64,000 bases of DNA, taken from the NCBI GenBank assembly GCA_017161075.1, contig CP046174.1, positions 2,790,001 to 2,854,000 on the forward strand. Direction: 5' to 3'. The position numbers were made by a program, and so were the translations under genes. This DNA comes from Erysipelotrichaceae bacterium 66202529 (GTDB taxonomy: Bacteria; Bacillota_I; Bacilli_A; Erysipelotrichales; Erysipelotrichaceae). Position 1 is the stretch's first letter; each line of letters opens with the position of its first letter. Of the stretch, positions 16,978 through 25,642 are shown piece by piece. Below the pieces are notes generated by a model, which did no database searches, was not told the origin of the DNA, and was given only the letters and a program-made list of their open reading frames with translations.

Positions 16978-17181
16978 TTATGGGTGCTCGTCTGCTAATT
17001 CTCTTATTCTTTTTAAATACTCTTGCTCCATGACTCTTAGAGGATGATATAAATCTCCATTAGGCCACTTCTGCTTTTCTTTTTCAGGGATACTGTCGTA
17101 AAACTCATCAGTTTTACGCTGTAATTCATCCCAAAGCTCTTGCTGCTTTTTATTCAATTTTTGTCTTTGCATATCTAACAT
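16978..17181 (-). CDS. Small helical protein overlapping the MuF-type gene
   Basis: About 67 aa from the ATG at 17181 (GGAGGG only 3-4 nt upstream; an ATG at 17172 is an alternative). It reads MLDMQRQKLNKKQQELWDEL and then IPEKEKQKWPNGDLYHPLRV. The start overlaps the last 32 nt of the minor capsid gene, so the two are translationally coupled. MuF proteins with toxin-like C-termini are sometimes followed by an immunity gene, which makes this a candidate partner, but nothing in its sequence proves it. Confidence 0.6.
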   Translation of the reverse strand: MLDMQRQKLNKKQQELWDELQRKTDEFYDSIPEKEKQKWPNGDLYHPLRVMEQEYLKRIRELADEHP

Positions 17182-18826
17182 ATCCCTCCCTATCCAACAA
17201 CTCAAAGGCTAAATCTCCAAAATCAACAAATTCAGCGAATATATCCACGTCCATGCTTGCTCTTAGTTTTATATCCCGGTATGATACCTTACTGAGGTCT
17301 TTTAGCACCTCTACTTCATAACGCATATTGCCATAAGTGGCTCTCAACCGCTTTATCTCTGTTCCGAAATTCTGCAGAAATGCAAAATCATCCTCCTGAA
17401 AGCTATTGCTTGGCTCTTCGGTGATAATGGGATGATTATGCAATAACGTTGCGTTTTTCAGTATTGCATCTTCAAAGGCTACAGCTACCTCCTTACCTAC
17501 ATATTTTAAGACTTTGCCATCCTCTTGGATGACATAAGCATTTTCAACCGGCAAATCCTTTATTTCATTTTCGTACTTTTCGATGTACTTGTCAATCTCT
17601 GATGGAGTAATGGTTTCCACGTATTCACCTTTAGACTTACCAGCTGCGCCCCCATTGCCGCTACCAAGCTTCGGAGCAATACCATAAATTTTTTCTTTCC
17701 GCTGATTACGTTTAAATTCAGGATGCGCCTCCAGAAAGTCCCTGAGATTTTTCTGGGCTTGTCTTAGATTAGCCCTCGCCTCTTTTCGGTCTCCATCCTC
17801 CACGATTCCAGCAAGTATCCTCTTACGCTTCCTAATTTCACGCTCCAGTTTGTGCTGCCTCTGCTCATTGTTGTAATTCTCCAGCGCCTTTTTTGGGTCT
17901 TGCAGTTTTGGCAGCCTTGTCACACCCTCAAAGTACGTCGCAAGCGTGTGCCTGCAATTAGGATGTAGCAACCCAGCTTTGATAGCATCGGACAGCAACT
18001 TATATTTATCTTTGTATTTCGCAATATAATCCTCACTAGGATGGCTAAAGACGTCATCAATGAGTATTTGCCCCTGCCAAGGTAAACACAGTTTACAGGA
18101 GTTTGCGTGCGTTGATACAAAGACTAGGTGCACACCTAACTCGTCGCGTTTACTACCCTCACCGAGTAGAGTTGCTCTATGGCTTGCTGTACGCAGTGCC
18201 ATTTCTGCATAATCAGCGATATTGACATAGCGTATGATTTCACCGGCTTTATCTTTATATGCTATACAGTTGATGCCCTTAGCAAGAAAATCCTCTGTAG
18301 CCTTGTCGATTGCCTTACCGAGTGATATCGCTCCACTGGACAATTGAAACTCAGTCTTAAAGATTGTCTGCCGATACACATCATCCATTTTACGATAGAC
18401 AGCTTTCTGTGCGTCGTCAAAATCGTTTTTTGTTGATTTGATAAGTGCATCGAGCTTTTTCTTATTCACACCGAAAAACTGCGTTTCTTGTGGCGGCGCT
18501 TCACCGTGAAGTCCTGTATTGACTCCATCCTGTGGCAATTTGATATCAGCTCTACGCACGCCAACGCTAAAGTGATCGCGCAGGACCTGCTCGATTGCCT
18601 GTGTGATACGCTTTCGAAACCTGTATATGACGCTGGTCGTCTCCTTGCGGTACTCCTGCAGGTTGCGCAGCTTAGCCTTTTGCCACATTTCCCAATTAAA
18701 GCCTTTCGCTCGCTCCTCCATTTTATGGTTTATAAAATTCCTACGTAGTGAAGCCATAAGTTCTAGCTCCATTTCGGAAAATAAGTCTCTTAATGCGTAT
18801 GGGTCTTTCTCTTTCTTAGCCATCAC
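17150..18826 (-). CDS. MuF-type minor capsid protein with JAB/MPN-like C-terminal extension
   Basis: The 558-aa protein starts like phage minor capsid protein 2 (residues 1-300): helices with RKETTSVIYRFRKRITQAIE, then the MuF core HANSCKLCLPWQGQI (240-254) and LLHPNCRHTLATYFEG (286-301). After a charged helix (310-385) and a Gly-rich linker (386-400) comes an extra domain of ~150 residues. It includes VENAYVIQEDGKVLKYVGK and LLHNHP (461-466) followed by SFQEDD (475-480), which resembles the His-x-His...Ser-x-x-Asp metal site of JAMM proteins. MuF proteins with variable toxin-like C-termini are known in temperate phages. The base function is head morphogenesis; the role of the extension is inferred. 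Confidence 0.8.
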   Translation of the reverse strand: MMAKKEKDPYALRDLFSEMELELMASLRRNFINHKMEERAKGFNWEMWQKAKLRNLQEYRKETTSVIYRFRKRITQAIEQVLRDHFSVGVRRADIKLPQDGVNTGLHGEAPPQETQFFGVNKKKLDALIKSTKNDFDDAQKAVYRKMDDVYRQTIFKTEFQLSSGAISLGKAIDKATEDFLAKGINCIAYKDKAGEIIRYVNIADYAEMALRTASHRATLLGEGSKRDELGVHLVFVSTHANSCKLCLPWQGQILIDDVFSHPSEDYIAKYKDKYKLLSDAIKAGLLHPNCRHTLATYFEGVTRLPKLQDPKKALENYNNEQRQHKLEREIRKRKRILAGIVEDGDRKEARANLRQAQKNLRDFLEAHPEFKRNQRKEKIYGIAPKLGSGNGGAAGKSKGEYVETITPSEIDKYIEKYENEIKDLPVENAYVIQEDGKVLKYVGKEVAVAFEDAILKNATLLHNHPIITEEPSNSFQEDDFAFLQNFGTEIKRLRATYGNMRYEVEVLKDLSKVSYRDIKLRASMDVDIFAEFVDFGDLAFELLDREGYVRYAKTKIE

Positions 18827-20367
18827 TCACCCTCATAATCTTCTGGTGTAGGTGTTGTTCCACCTAAATCATCAAATTCTGATATAACGGGTTCCTGTGT
18901 TTCCATGACGCCATTTTCGATACGTAGCCGTTTTATTTCTTCTGCCTTCCATTCGTCATCCTTGCTATCACCATACATTTCATCGATCGACGCCTCAACT
19001 GACATGATAACTTTGCCTGGCCTTGCTTTAGCAACGGTTTCCACTGTTGCCTCAAATGATGGACTTGCGTATTCCCCGAAATTAACTGTAACATCGACAT
19101 CGTTTCCACTCGCATTTTTTGTGTAAGTATCGAAAGCCTTGATAACGCAGTTTATCACTTCAGGAAGTGTTTTTTGTATCGCCTCAATAACAATATTTCT
19201 TGTATACAGCGTGGTTTTCTCTTTTTCTCTCTGTGCTTCTGCATTATCCATCTTTTTTGTATCGATTCCTAATGTGGATGGCGATATAACCCCCTGCAAA
19301 CAGAGGTCTAAGAAAGAAATATAAGATTGTAGATAATTTTCGGAAGGGATAACAGGCTGTGTGACATTGATTTGATTTTCACCTTTTTCCTTCATGTTTC
19401 CTTCAATCATTAGAAATCTATCATCATACTGATTGAATTGCAGCATCTGTCCAGTTTCTGGATCACGTGGGATAAGTGCTTCTGGAATATATTGTTTTGT
19501 CCTGGCAGCTCTTACAGCATCTACCCATTGACTGATAATTTCATCCAATCCATCAAAGGAAGACGTTTTTTTATCGAAAATACTTTCCCCACGATTATCC
19601 CACTTTGTACTGTCTTTAATCTTAAATGGTACCGCCATCGCAAATTGGCCGTATACTTCATTCTCACCTTTTTCATCAGGCAATTTATATCCAGCAAAGG
19701 AAACATCGATAATATTGGCGGTCTGAGGAATTGTTGACAACGGTAACGGGTCATTCATGCCCCATTCTGTTAAAACGTTTTTAATATATCCCTTACCATA
19801 ATGCTCATAATGAACATATCGTTTGTGTAAATGTTTATATTCCGTTTTGAATACACATTCGACAAAGCGCCCACGTTCATAGACGATTTCCACCTTGTCA
19901 CCAGGTATAAACTCTATAATTGGATATTGTGTCAGTTTCTTATCAAACGATATTTTAAAAGCGCCATCCCCAATGAACAGCGCTTCTTTGATTGCTTTAC
20001 GTAATACCTCATTGAAATTGTTATCTTTGCTGATATCATCCCATTCCGTTTGCCGCGTCTCAACCTCAATGCCGTTAAGGTCTCGTATTACGATATCAGT
20101 AAGGACCTGCACCATCAATGACGGCAGTCCGGAATGAATCTTACGTATTTTGATGCGGGGGCTTGCTGCCCAGAAGTATGAATTATCACGCTCCAGCTGT
20201 TTATAAAATTCATCCAGTTCCTCTGGATCACCTCGCATCCAAATTCGATTTTTAATTGCATTTGATTCAAAATTGAATGTTTCATTCAGATGATATATGT
20301 TCTTCTGAGCCGGCGTTATCTCCAACCATGCTTTTATTACATTTTTTGCTTTATTAAAAATTTTCAT
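18823..20367 (-). CDS. Phage portal protein (SPP1 gp6-like)
   Basis: A 514-aa protein of normal portal length, between the large terminase and MuF-type genes. It contains NRIWMRGDPEELDEFYKQLE near the N-terminus, a central GDKVEIVYERGRFVECVFKT, and the helix NIVIEAIQKTLPEVINCVIK followed by an acidic C-terminus. These are features of SPP1-type portals, which form the dodecameric ring through which DNA is packaged and ejected. It overlaps the MuF gene by 4 nt. Confidence 0.87.
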   Translation of the reverse strand: MKIFNKAKNVIKAWLEITPAQKNIYHLNETFNFESNAIKNRIWMRGDPEELDEFYKQLERDNSYFWAASPRIKIRKIHSGLPSLMVQVLTDIVIRDLNGIEVETRQTEWDDISKDNNFNEVLRKAIKEALFIGDGAFKISFDKKLTQYPIIEFIPGDKVEIVYERGRFVECVFKTEYKHLHKRYVHYEHYGKGYIKNVLTEWGMNDPLPLSTIPQTANIIDVSFAGYKLPDEKGENEVYGQFAMAVPFKIKDSTKWDNRGESIFDKKTSSFDGLDEIISQWVDAVRAARTKQYIPEALIPRDPETGQMLQFNQYDDRFLMIEGNMKEKGENQINVTQPVIPSENYLQSYISFLDLCLQGVISPSTLGIDTKKMDNAEAQREKEKTTLYTRNIVIEAIQKTLPEVINCVIKAFDTYTKNASGNDVDVTVNFGEYASPSFEATVETVAKARPGKVIMSVEASIDEMYGDSKDDEWKAEEIKRLRIENGVMETQEPVISEFDDLGGTTPTPEDYEGE

Positions 20368-20381
20368 TGCTTGCCTCCTTC

Positions 20382-21722
20382 CTATGGATTAGTTGAATTG
20401 ATATACTGCACAAATGGCAGCCATCCATACTGACTGGCATTGATCGTATGGTCGTTTCTGTCTTCCGGTTCATACTTATCATCCTGCCAGCTGTATACCT
20501 CTAGCTCCCTTATGTGGTTTGTACAATGCTCAACCACCAAGTAATCGCCAAAATATATCCATCCTTGTTGCATATGAATGCGATCTATAATGGTTGTTTC
20601 CTTCCACGCATCATTAAATGTATAGATACAAGGATGCGAACGTTTATATTTGTATAGTTCTGTAAGCGTAGCCTGATCTGCACAGTCAACAAATACATTT
20701 TTTGCAAATCCCCATTCCTTCCTGTTCCTTTCCAGAAAATCTATAAGTCTTTTAACAACATCGCTAGGTGCAAGTGGTGTATTAAGATCAGCATTGTTGT
20801 ATACTTCCTCATTCAGTATGATGACCTTCCCACACATCGTGATGCCGATAAACAACAGAGCAATCGTATCAGGGCTATTTGCTGAATATGATGTATCGAC
20901 ACCAACAGTAAAATACCGATACATATATTTCTTTGCATCAGCTTTTGATATGACATTCTTACTTCTGTTGAAATTCGGAAATACAATCCCTGTTGCACGC
21001 CCACGTAGTCCAAGAATCTTGTTCTTATACATTTTGGTTCCTGGGGCCACGGCTTTTTTCTTACGTTCTATAGCTTCTTGTGAAAGCGCTGCGTTGTCAT
21101 TGAAATTAAAATACCAGTGTATCCATCCTTTTTCTGCAGGCTGATTCAGCATATCCAACAATTCCTCTGGATAATCTTTGCGATATCGTTTTAATGGCCG
21201 TGAACGATTGAGAAACTCATCATATACAGGGAGCGATGGATCATCCGGATTGGATGTGGTCATCATGTATTCACAGCGATGTGATATCTCTCGCAGAAAC
21301 TCCATATCAGCGATGTTTACCTCATCAATATACACGCACCCTACTTGACCACCAAGAACCTTCTGCCAGCGCTTTTTGTTATCATATCCGCAGATATATA
21401 CTATCTTTGTGCCTTTATTCGTTTTGTACTCAATATGAGGCAGGCGTATCTTACCACGCCCTGATGGGTGATAATCTGCTACGTTTACAAACTGATCAAG
21501 GAGCATTCGTTCACCATTGATAACGTTTTTTTCCACTGTCCCAAGGTCAGCTCCAGCGATAACGTGAAATCTTATATCTGATGCTGCAACCTTGCACATA
21601 AATTTGAATATTCCCACTGTAGTTTTTCCGCATGCAGTTACTCCTTCCAGGAATTCCCGTTCTGTATCAACACACAGGAAATCCTTAAACTTAGGAGATA
21701 GCAGTAACATAGGTTGCGTCAT
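20382..21722 (-). CDS. terL: Terminase large subunit
   Basis: A 446-aa packaging motor. The ATPase part shows a Walker A-like loop [12 protein letters not shown] (27-38) and Walker [10 protein letters not shown] (~130-138), followed by [10 protein letters not shown] (coupling motif region). The nuclease part has [20 protein letters not shown] (~265-284) with the first metal-binding Asp, and [17 protein letters not shown] further on. Family resemblance is to PBSX/SPP1-type TerL. It overlaps the small subunit gene by 4 nt and lies 14 nt before the portal gene. Confidence 0.92.
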   Translation of the reverse strand: MTQPMLLLSPKFKDFLCVDTEREFLEGVTACGKTTVGIFKFMCKVAASDIRFHVIAGADLGTVEKNVINGERMLLDQFVNVADYHPSGRGKIRLPHIEYKTNKGTKIVYICGYDNKKRWQKVLGGQVGCVYIDEVNIADMEFLREISHRCEYMMTTSNPDDPSLPVYDEFLNRSRPLKRYRKDYPEELLDMLNQPAEKGWIHWYFNFNDNAALSQEAIERKKKAVAPGTKMYKNKILGLRGRATGIVFPNFNRSKNVISKADAKKYMYRYFTVGVDTSYSANSPDTIALLFIGITMCGKVIILNEEVYNNADLNTPLAPSDVVKRLIDFLERNRKEWGFAKNVFVDCADQATLTELYKYKRSHPCIYTFNDAWKETTIIDRIHMQQGWIYFGDYLVVEHCTNHIRELEVYSWQDDKYEPEDRNDHTINASQYGWLPFVQYINSTNP

Positions 21723-22570
21723 GTTTCATCATCACCTAGCGGTTTCATTTGCTCCACTATGCCTGTAATAGCATCCATAGCATCCTGTGCTGTTTCATTT
21801 GTGCTTGTATCATTATCAGCTTTTAACTTATCCGTCTGAGCTCTTAATTGCTCCAGTTGCGCTTTCTGTAGGTCTGTGGCTTCGCTGTAATGCTTATCCA
21901 GCCATTTCAATGCAAATTCTTTGCTAATAAGTTTGATAGAGCAACCATCTTTGCCTTGTTTTACCTCTTGGATAAGTGTCCCATCCACTTCTGAGCTGTC
22001 AAGGAAATCAACATAGTTGCATTCTAAGCCTGTTTTCTTATCTTTACGTCTGCCGAAAGAAAGGAAGTCTGTTGCATCAGAATAAGCAATATCCATCATT
22101 TTCTGAAAGAAATCTTCTGCCGTGTACATGGCCTGCTTTATCTTGGCGTCCTTGATACGCTGTATCTCTTCTTTTATCCGAACATTTCCTAACAATCTCG
22201 GTCCTGCCGTTAGTGCTGTAAAGTAATCACATTTATAAGCCCGTTGATATGCCTTTGTAGCGTTGAACCATCTTACATAATACAAACAAAAAAGGCGCTG
22301 TTTCTCTGTCAGCTCCTCATTGTTCAATGTTTCTATTTCTTCTGGTAACAGTTCTGTTTTAGGTGGTGCATTACTGTCAACTTTAGGGGTGCATTTTGTG
22401 TGCACACTTTTTTTCTTAGGTTGCACACCTTTTTCGATATCCACCCACTGCCTTCGTTTCCATGATTTTACAGTGTTTAGTGATACATTGTACTTGTCAG
22501 CTATGTCTTTATACTTCATGCCTTTTTTGTAATCTTTGTACGCATCACTAGCTTTATTGTCCTTTTCCAA
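21719..22570 (-). CDS. terS: Terminase small subunit
   Basis: A 283-aa protein starting with TTG at 22570 (GAGGTAGGTG upstream). The N-terminus has a helix-turn-helix ([20 protein letters not shown]) for binding the packaging site. The central part ([20 protein letters not shown]) matches the Terminase_2 pattern, and the C-terminus is an acidic helix that likely contacts TerL. It recognises the phage pac or cos site; that site was not identified. Confidence 0.88.
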   Translation of the reverse strand: MEKDNKASDAYKDYKKGMKYKDIADKYNVSLNTVKSWKRRQWVDIEKGVQPKKKSVHTKCTPKVDSNAPPKTELLPEEIETLNNEELTEKQRLFCLYYVRWFNATKAYQRAYKCDYFTALTAGPRLLGNVRIKEEIQRIKDAKIKQAMYTAEDFFQKMMDIAYSDATDFLSFGRRKDKKTGLECNYVDFLDSSEVDGTLIQEVKQGKDGCSIKLISKEFALKWLDKHYSEATDLQKAQLEQLRAQTDKLKADNDTSTNETAQDAMDAITGIVEQMKPLGDDET

Positions 22571-22594
22571 TATATCACCTACCTCTCATTCTTT

Positions 22595-22750
22595 TTATCT
22601 ATATTTATCGCTAATACTGCATATAGTAGCTATCTCATTGCGTCTACGTGTGTTTTCCCTATCTAAGGCCTTACGCTCTGCCTTGTACCATTCGCACGCT
22701 CCGTGGCATCCTGGGTGGCGCTTAGGGCAGTCTTTACATACTGTGATCAT
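22595..22750 (-). CDS. Small Cys-rich zinc-finger-like phage protein
   Basis: A 51-aa protein (MITVCKDCPKRHPGCHGACE) with four Cys and two His in a CxxC-x3-HPGCHxxC pattern widespread in Firmicutes phages just upstream of the terminase genes. CCGGAGG precedes the ATG. It probably binds zinc; the function is unknown. It overlaps the upstream membrane protein gene by 17 nt and ends 24 nt before the small terminase start. Confidence 0.75.
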   Translation of the reverse strand: MITVCKDCPKRHPGCHGACEWYKAERKALDRENTRRRNEIATICSISDKYR

Positions 22751-22901
22751 ACAAATCCTCCGGAGTAACACAGAAAATCAATAACAATATCCACCATAAA
22801 GAGTAGTTGATACACATATACAACGTCAATGTAACAAGATAAGCGTTGAATAATAAGCATCCTATGCTGATTAGCACATCGCATATGTATTTGTATTTCA
22901 T
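22734..22901 (-). CDS. Small two-segment membrane protein
   Basis: A 55-aa frame from the ATG at 22901 (MKYKYICDVLISIGCLLFNA), with two hydrophobic segments and a short acidic tail. It overlaps the next gene by 17 nt in another frame. The ribosome binding site (AAAGGACGG) is rather far upstream, so support is moderate. No homology is recognised. Confidence 0.5.
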   Translation of the reverse strand: MKYKYICDVLISIGCLLFNAYLVTLTLYMCINYSLWWILLLIFCVTPEDLYDHSM

Positions 22902-22924
22902 TCTTTTAACACCGTCCTTTATGG

Positions 22925-22951
22925 TAAAAGAAAAGAGCCTTGTAGCTCTTT
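22925..22951 (-). terminator. Rho-independent terminator
   Basis: Minus-strand stem AGAGC-TACAAG-GCTCT followed by TTTTCTTTT. It lies at the 3' end of the zinc-ribbon protein gene that stops at 22950 and upstream of the small membrane gene. Confidence 0.7.
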
Positions 22952-23306
22952 ACTTAATCATACGCGTTTTGAACATACATTTAGGACAATAATATAAATC
23001 ACCTGCAAGTGCATAATGTATAAGTTTCTTTTCATTATCCCAACAGTGCATGCAGCATGGCCCATCTTCCTTTCCATTATGCAGTTTTCTATAATAGCTT
23101 TCTCCTCTTAGAATCACATCTTTCTCCTCATTTATCTTTCTTTCTAGTTCTCGTATTTTGTCTTTCAACTCAATATTTTCTTCCATAAGACTTACCGCTG
23201 CCATATAAGAATCAAGAACTTTTCGATACAAATCAGCATTATCTGATTGTTGAGCCACTACCACCGCATCTTTGATAGTCGCTTTAACCGTATCATACAC
23301 ACCCAT
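22950..23306 (-). CDS. Phage protein with C-terminal zinc ribbon
   Basis: The start is probably the ATG at 23306 (MGVYDTVKATIKDAVVVAQQ), giving 118 aa; in-frame ATGs upstream have no better ribosome binding site. A helical N-terminal half and coiled coil (LKDKIRELERKINEEKDVIL) are followed by two Cys pairs, CCMHCW and YYCPKCMFKT, forming a zinc ribbon. The type is common in Firmicutes prophages near the late control region. The role is unknown. Confidence 0.65.
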   Translation of the reverse strand: MGVYDTVKATIKDAVVVAQQSDNADLYRKVLDSYMAAVSLMEENIELKDKIRELERKINEEKDVILRGESYYRKLHNGKEDGPCCMHCWDNEKKLIHYALAGDLYYCPKCMFKTRMIK

Positions 23307-23443
23307 TTTCTTTACCATCCTTTTTACTTGTATTTTACTACATAAACGATGATAAATAAAGCTTACATAATTCATTTCGTACAGCTCCTTTCTGGGTTAA
23401 AGAAAAGTGCATTCTATTTGCACTTTTGTTATTTGAACATCCC

Positions 23444-24016
23444 TCAAACGCATGTCACAAAAAATATAACTATAGCAACAAGTATCCAAAATATTTCTGA
23501 AGACAATATCATTTTTATGACGAAACCACCAATTATAAGTATAATAACACCTGCTATAATGCCGAAAAACACATTCATATCATCTTCATCTTGATTTTCT
23601 TCAAGACTTTTCTTTGTGTTACTATAATTTTCATCATAATCTATAGTTACAGGATGAATAACTTCCGTTTCCTGCTTTGGAAAATCACAAAGTAATAAAG
23701 CTATACAAGCTGGATTGTAGGCGCCTTCATATAAGCCAATACAATGGTGTGGATATTCTTTTCTATATATTTTGCCATCTTTCAGATAAGCAACAGGCTC
23801 TTTATCAAATCTTGTTTCAAAATAAAAATATTCCCAATCGTATAGTGCTAAAACATCCTTTGAAAGTAATTTCTCTAAATACACCTTGCCATCTCCATAT
23901 CTACCTACACATTCATCAGAAAATTTTCCAGTGTCCTTGTATATTTTTCCATCTTCTAAATATCCAATGTATCTTTTTTTGAACACTTCATCCACATACA
24001 CTTTAGTTCTCATCAT
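23444..24016 (-). CDS. Membrane protein with repeated YLEDGKIY-type units
   Basis: The start is set at the ATG at 24016, 6-7 nt after GGAGGTG. The 190-aa product has three or four copies of a short beta unit: YIGYLEDGKIYKDTG, CVGRYGDGKVYLEK, VAYLKDGKIYRKEY, IGLYEGAYN. An acidic linker follows, and then a C-terminal hydrophobic region of about 50 residues (two segments, NVFFGIIAGVIILIIGGFVI). The repeats would face the cytoplasm or exterior. The family is not recognised; it could be prophage cargo. Confidence 0.6.
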   Translation of the reverse strand: MMRTKVYVDEVFKKRYIGYLEDGKIYKDTGKFSDECVGRYGDGKVYLEKLLSKDVLALYDWEYFYFETRFDKEPVAYLKDGKIYRKEYPHHCIGLYEGAYNPACIALLLCDFPKQETEVIHPVTIDYDENYSNTKKSLEENQDEDDMNVFFGIIAGVIILIIGGFVIKMILSSEIFWILVAIVIFFVTCV

Positions 24017-24059
24017 AAACCCCACCTCCATGTAATTTTATTTTACATTAAAAAGAGGT

Positions 24060-24461
24060 AAATTAAAAGCGCCCTTTCCAGACGCTTTACGCAGGTAAGT
24101 CCGCTTAGGATTCCTTACCGCTTTTCCTTTTGGTTATTCTGCCACCAGGGCAACCAATATATCTAGCAGGTGTTCTCAACAATATGAGGTATATCCCTGC
24201 TTTGATATCTTTTTGGTGGACTTTCATGGTAACGCACCATGCTCTACTGATTTTCAGTCAGTCGCTAATCTCTCTCAGCTAAAAGTCCATAAGGGTATTT
24301 ACATAGATAGGAAGATTACTTACCCTAATCTACAGACGATATATGGGTGGGGGGAATCGTCTGTAGATTACGGCAGGCATCCGAAGATGCCGCGTAAGTA
24401 AACCTCAAGGGGAAAGTGAAGCAGAAGGAAGAGCGTTGCGCCTCATCCCCCGTACTTCTAC
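24060..24461 (-). ncRNA. Candidate structured non-coding RNA in prophage late-control region
   Basis: The 470-nt stretch between 24032 and 24503 has no convincing gene but many paired segments on the minus strand. A 14-bp perfect stem joins 24327-24340 with 24356-24369. A 6-bp stem with a cUUCGg tetraloop is at 24376-24391. An 8-bp outer helix (24316-24323 with 24394-24401) closes both as a three-way junction. A second multi-branch unit is closed by GGACTTT/AAAGTCC (24218-24224 with 24282-24288) and contains CATGGT-ACCATG. Another hairpin is at 24094-24119, and a terminator-like stem AAAGCG/CGCTTT with U-rich tail is at 24060-24087. The class is not recognised. Confidence 0.6.
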
Positions 24462-24467
24462 GCTATC

Positions 24468-24476
24468 ATAATATCA
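24468..24476 (-). promoter_or_regulatory. Extended -10 promoter for the structured RNA / late operon
   Basis: The minus strand reads TGATATTAT (extended -10, TGn-TATTAT) just downstream of the late-regulator gene. There is no good -35 at the standard distance (TGGACA is 22 nt away), which would fit activation by the ArpU/RinA-like protein encoded next door. Confidence 0.5.
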
Positions 24477-24503
24477 CATTTTTCATGGCACATTGTGTCC
24501 ATT

Positions 24504-24929
24504 TTAAATAATTTTAGCGATTACTCTATTTGCAAACTTTAGCATAGCTGAATGATCATTATAATGATAATCTTCCATTACTCGCTTATAGTATTTCTTT
24601 TCAACGAACAAGTCCACGATCAACTGTCTCTCAACAGGATTCTCTATCATGCTTATTTTTCGGTTTACATCATTTATTCTTCTTATGTAATCGTTTCTTT
24701 CTCGTATCACTTCATCCTGTTTCATCAATGGTTCCAGTTTATCAGATGCATATGGATCCCTTGCGTTTTCACACTTAGGTTCTTCATTGCCATTCGGACA
24801 CACTAAACCGGTAAGTATAACATCATATTCTTCAATCCTTTCATTGCAGACCAGTATAGCTTTTGTGTAATACTCTACGCTCTTACATTCTCTTTTAAAC
24901 TGTTCAATTTTATCTTTTACGGTTAGCAT
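24504..24929 (-). CDS. ArpU/RinA-like phage late transcriptional regulator
   Basis: A 141-aa helical protein (MLTVKDKIEQFKRECKSVEY) with a C-terminal sigma-70 region 4-like helix-turn-helix: MIENPVERQLIVDLFVEKKY then YKRVMEDYHYNDHSAMLKF. This pattern belongs to the ArpU/RinA/DUF1492 regulators that switch on packaging and structural genes. Its location immediately upstream of the terminase region fits. It likely acts at the promoter near 24470. Confidence 0.75.
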   Translation of the reverse strand: MLTVKDKIEQFKRECKSVEYYTKAILVCNERIEEYDVILTGLVCPNGNEEPKCENARDPYASDKLEPLMKQDEVIRERNDYIRRINDVNRKISMIENPVERQLIVDLFVEKKYYKRVMEDYHYNDHSAMLKFANRVIAKII

Positions 24930-24931
24930 GT

Positions 24932-25012
24932 CTATTGCTCCTCTCGTTGATTTATGAAATATATCATCATAAATGTAAAATACAACATTGCTGCAAGTGC
25001 AATATCAATCAT
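24932..25012 (-). CDS. 26-residue membrane peptide
   Basis: ATG at 25012 overlaps the upstream stop (TCATGA) and GAGG lies 7-8 nt before it. The peptide is mostly hydrophobic (IALAAMLYFTFMMIYFI) with a charged tail. It ends a few nt before the late-regulator start. It may be a real leader or small membrane peptide; the evidence is the ribosome binding site and coupling only. Confidence 0.4.
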   Translation of the reverse strand: MIDIALAAMLYFTFMMIYFINQREEQ

Positions 25013-25167
25013 GAGTATACCTCTTCCAGATATTCCTGCAGCTCCTTTATTGTCTCGAATAGCAGCATTAGATTTCCCTCGTGAAGGATATACACCGTCC
25101 CTTTACTTGACATATAGCCTGTTTCTATTTTAACGTTGTACGTTTTTTCTAAGCCTTTTCTCTGCAT
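25009..25167 (-). CDS. Small hypothetical phage protein
   Basis: A 52-aa frame with AAGGAGG before the ATG (MQRKGLEKTYNVKIETGYMS), predicted as beta strands followed by one helix (LLFETIKELQEYLEEVYS). It is in the small-gene cluster between SSB and the late regulator. Function unknown. Confidence 0.6.
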   Translation of the reverse strand: MQRKGLEKTYNVKIETGYMSSKGTVYILHEGNLMLLFETIKELQEYLEEVYS

Positions 25168-25255
25168 TTTTCGTCCTCCTTATTGCCATCCTGATAATAA
25201 ACCACAACCGGCTGTTTGTATGTATGCGGCCGTCTATGCTATTGTATTTTTTCAT
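25130..25255 (-). CDS. Small basic hypothetical protein
   Basis: A 41-aa frame from the ATG at 25255 with GGAGA upstream (MKKYNSIDGRIHTNSRLWFI) and very basic in its second half. It overlaps the following small gene by 38 nt, more than its neighbours do, so it is only a moderately supported gene. Confidence 0.42.
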   Translation of the reverse strand: MKKYNSIDGRIHTNSRLWFIIRMAIRRTKNAEKRLRKNVQR

Positions 25256-25267
25256 ATTCTATCTCCG

Positions 25268-25642
25268 CTACTCCGTTCCATGTGGTTCATTTAGAATTTT
25301 CCTATCTTCATCAATCCACAATTCTCTCATTTTATTAAATTTTGCAGGGACACTTATCATGCACTCTATAAAATCATCAGATGGTATCTGATCAATACAC
25401 CCCATTAGTGATGCCTGTACAAAGAGAATCTCTTTCTCTGTTAGAAAGCAAACAGCCATTTTTGCAAATGTAAGTATGACATCATCAAGTGTCGCAAATG
25501 GATCAAAAACCAATTTCTCCCCACTATCCATATGTGTAGTGATTTCAGTATCGCCTATTATTGAGCTTTCTTTTAAAAGTTTTATAGTGCTTAATGATTC
25601 TCCGCCTTTGTATGCTAATTCTGTAAGTTCATTCATTTTCAC
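25268..25642 (-). CDS. Hypothetical phage protein
   Basis: A 124-aa acidic protein starting at GTG 25642 (or ATG 25636; AGGAAACG lies upstream). It includes GDTEITTHMDSGEKLVFDPF and FIECMISVPAKFNKMRELW. It overlaps the upstream Cys-rich gene by 14 nt. No family is recognised. It belongs to the early operon between SSB and the late regulator. Confidence 0.6.
   Translation of the reverse strand: MKMNELTELAYKGGESLSTIKLLKESSIIGDTEITTHMDSGEKLVFDPFATLDDVILTFAKMAVCFLTEKEILFVQASLMGCIDQIPSDDFIECMISVPAKFNKMRELWIDEDRKILNEPHGTE

Noticed and set aside
24213-24401. Plus-strand 62-codon reading frame inside the structured region
   Set aside because: No ribosome binding site, and its sequence is explained by the inverted repeats; the promoter and UUCG loop point to a minus-strand RNA.
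24060-24461. Group I or group II intron
   Set aside because: No convincing intron core or domain V sequence, no intron ORF, and no split gene on either side.
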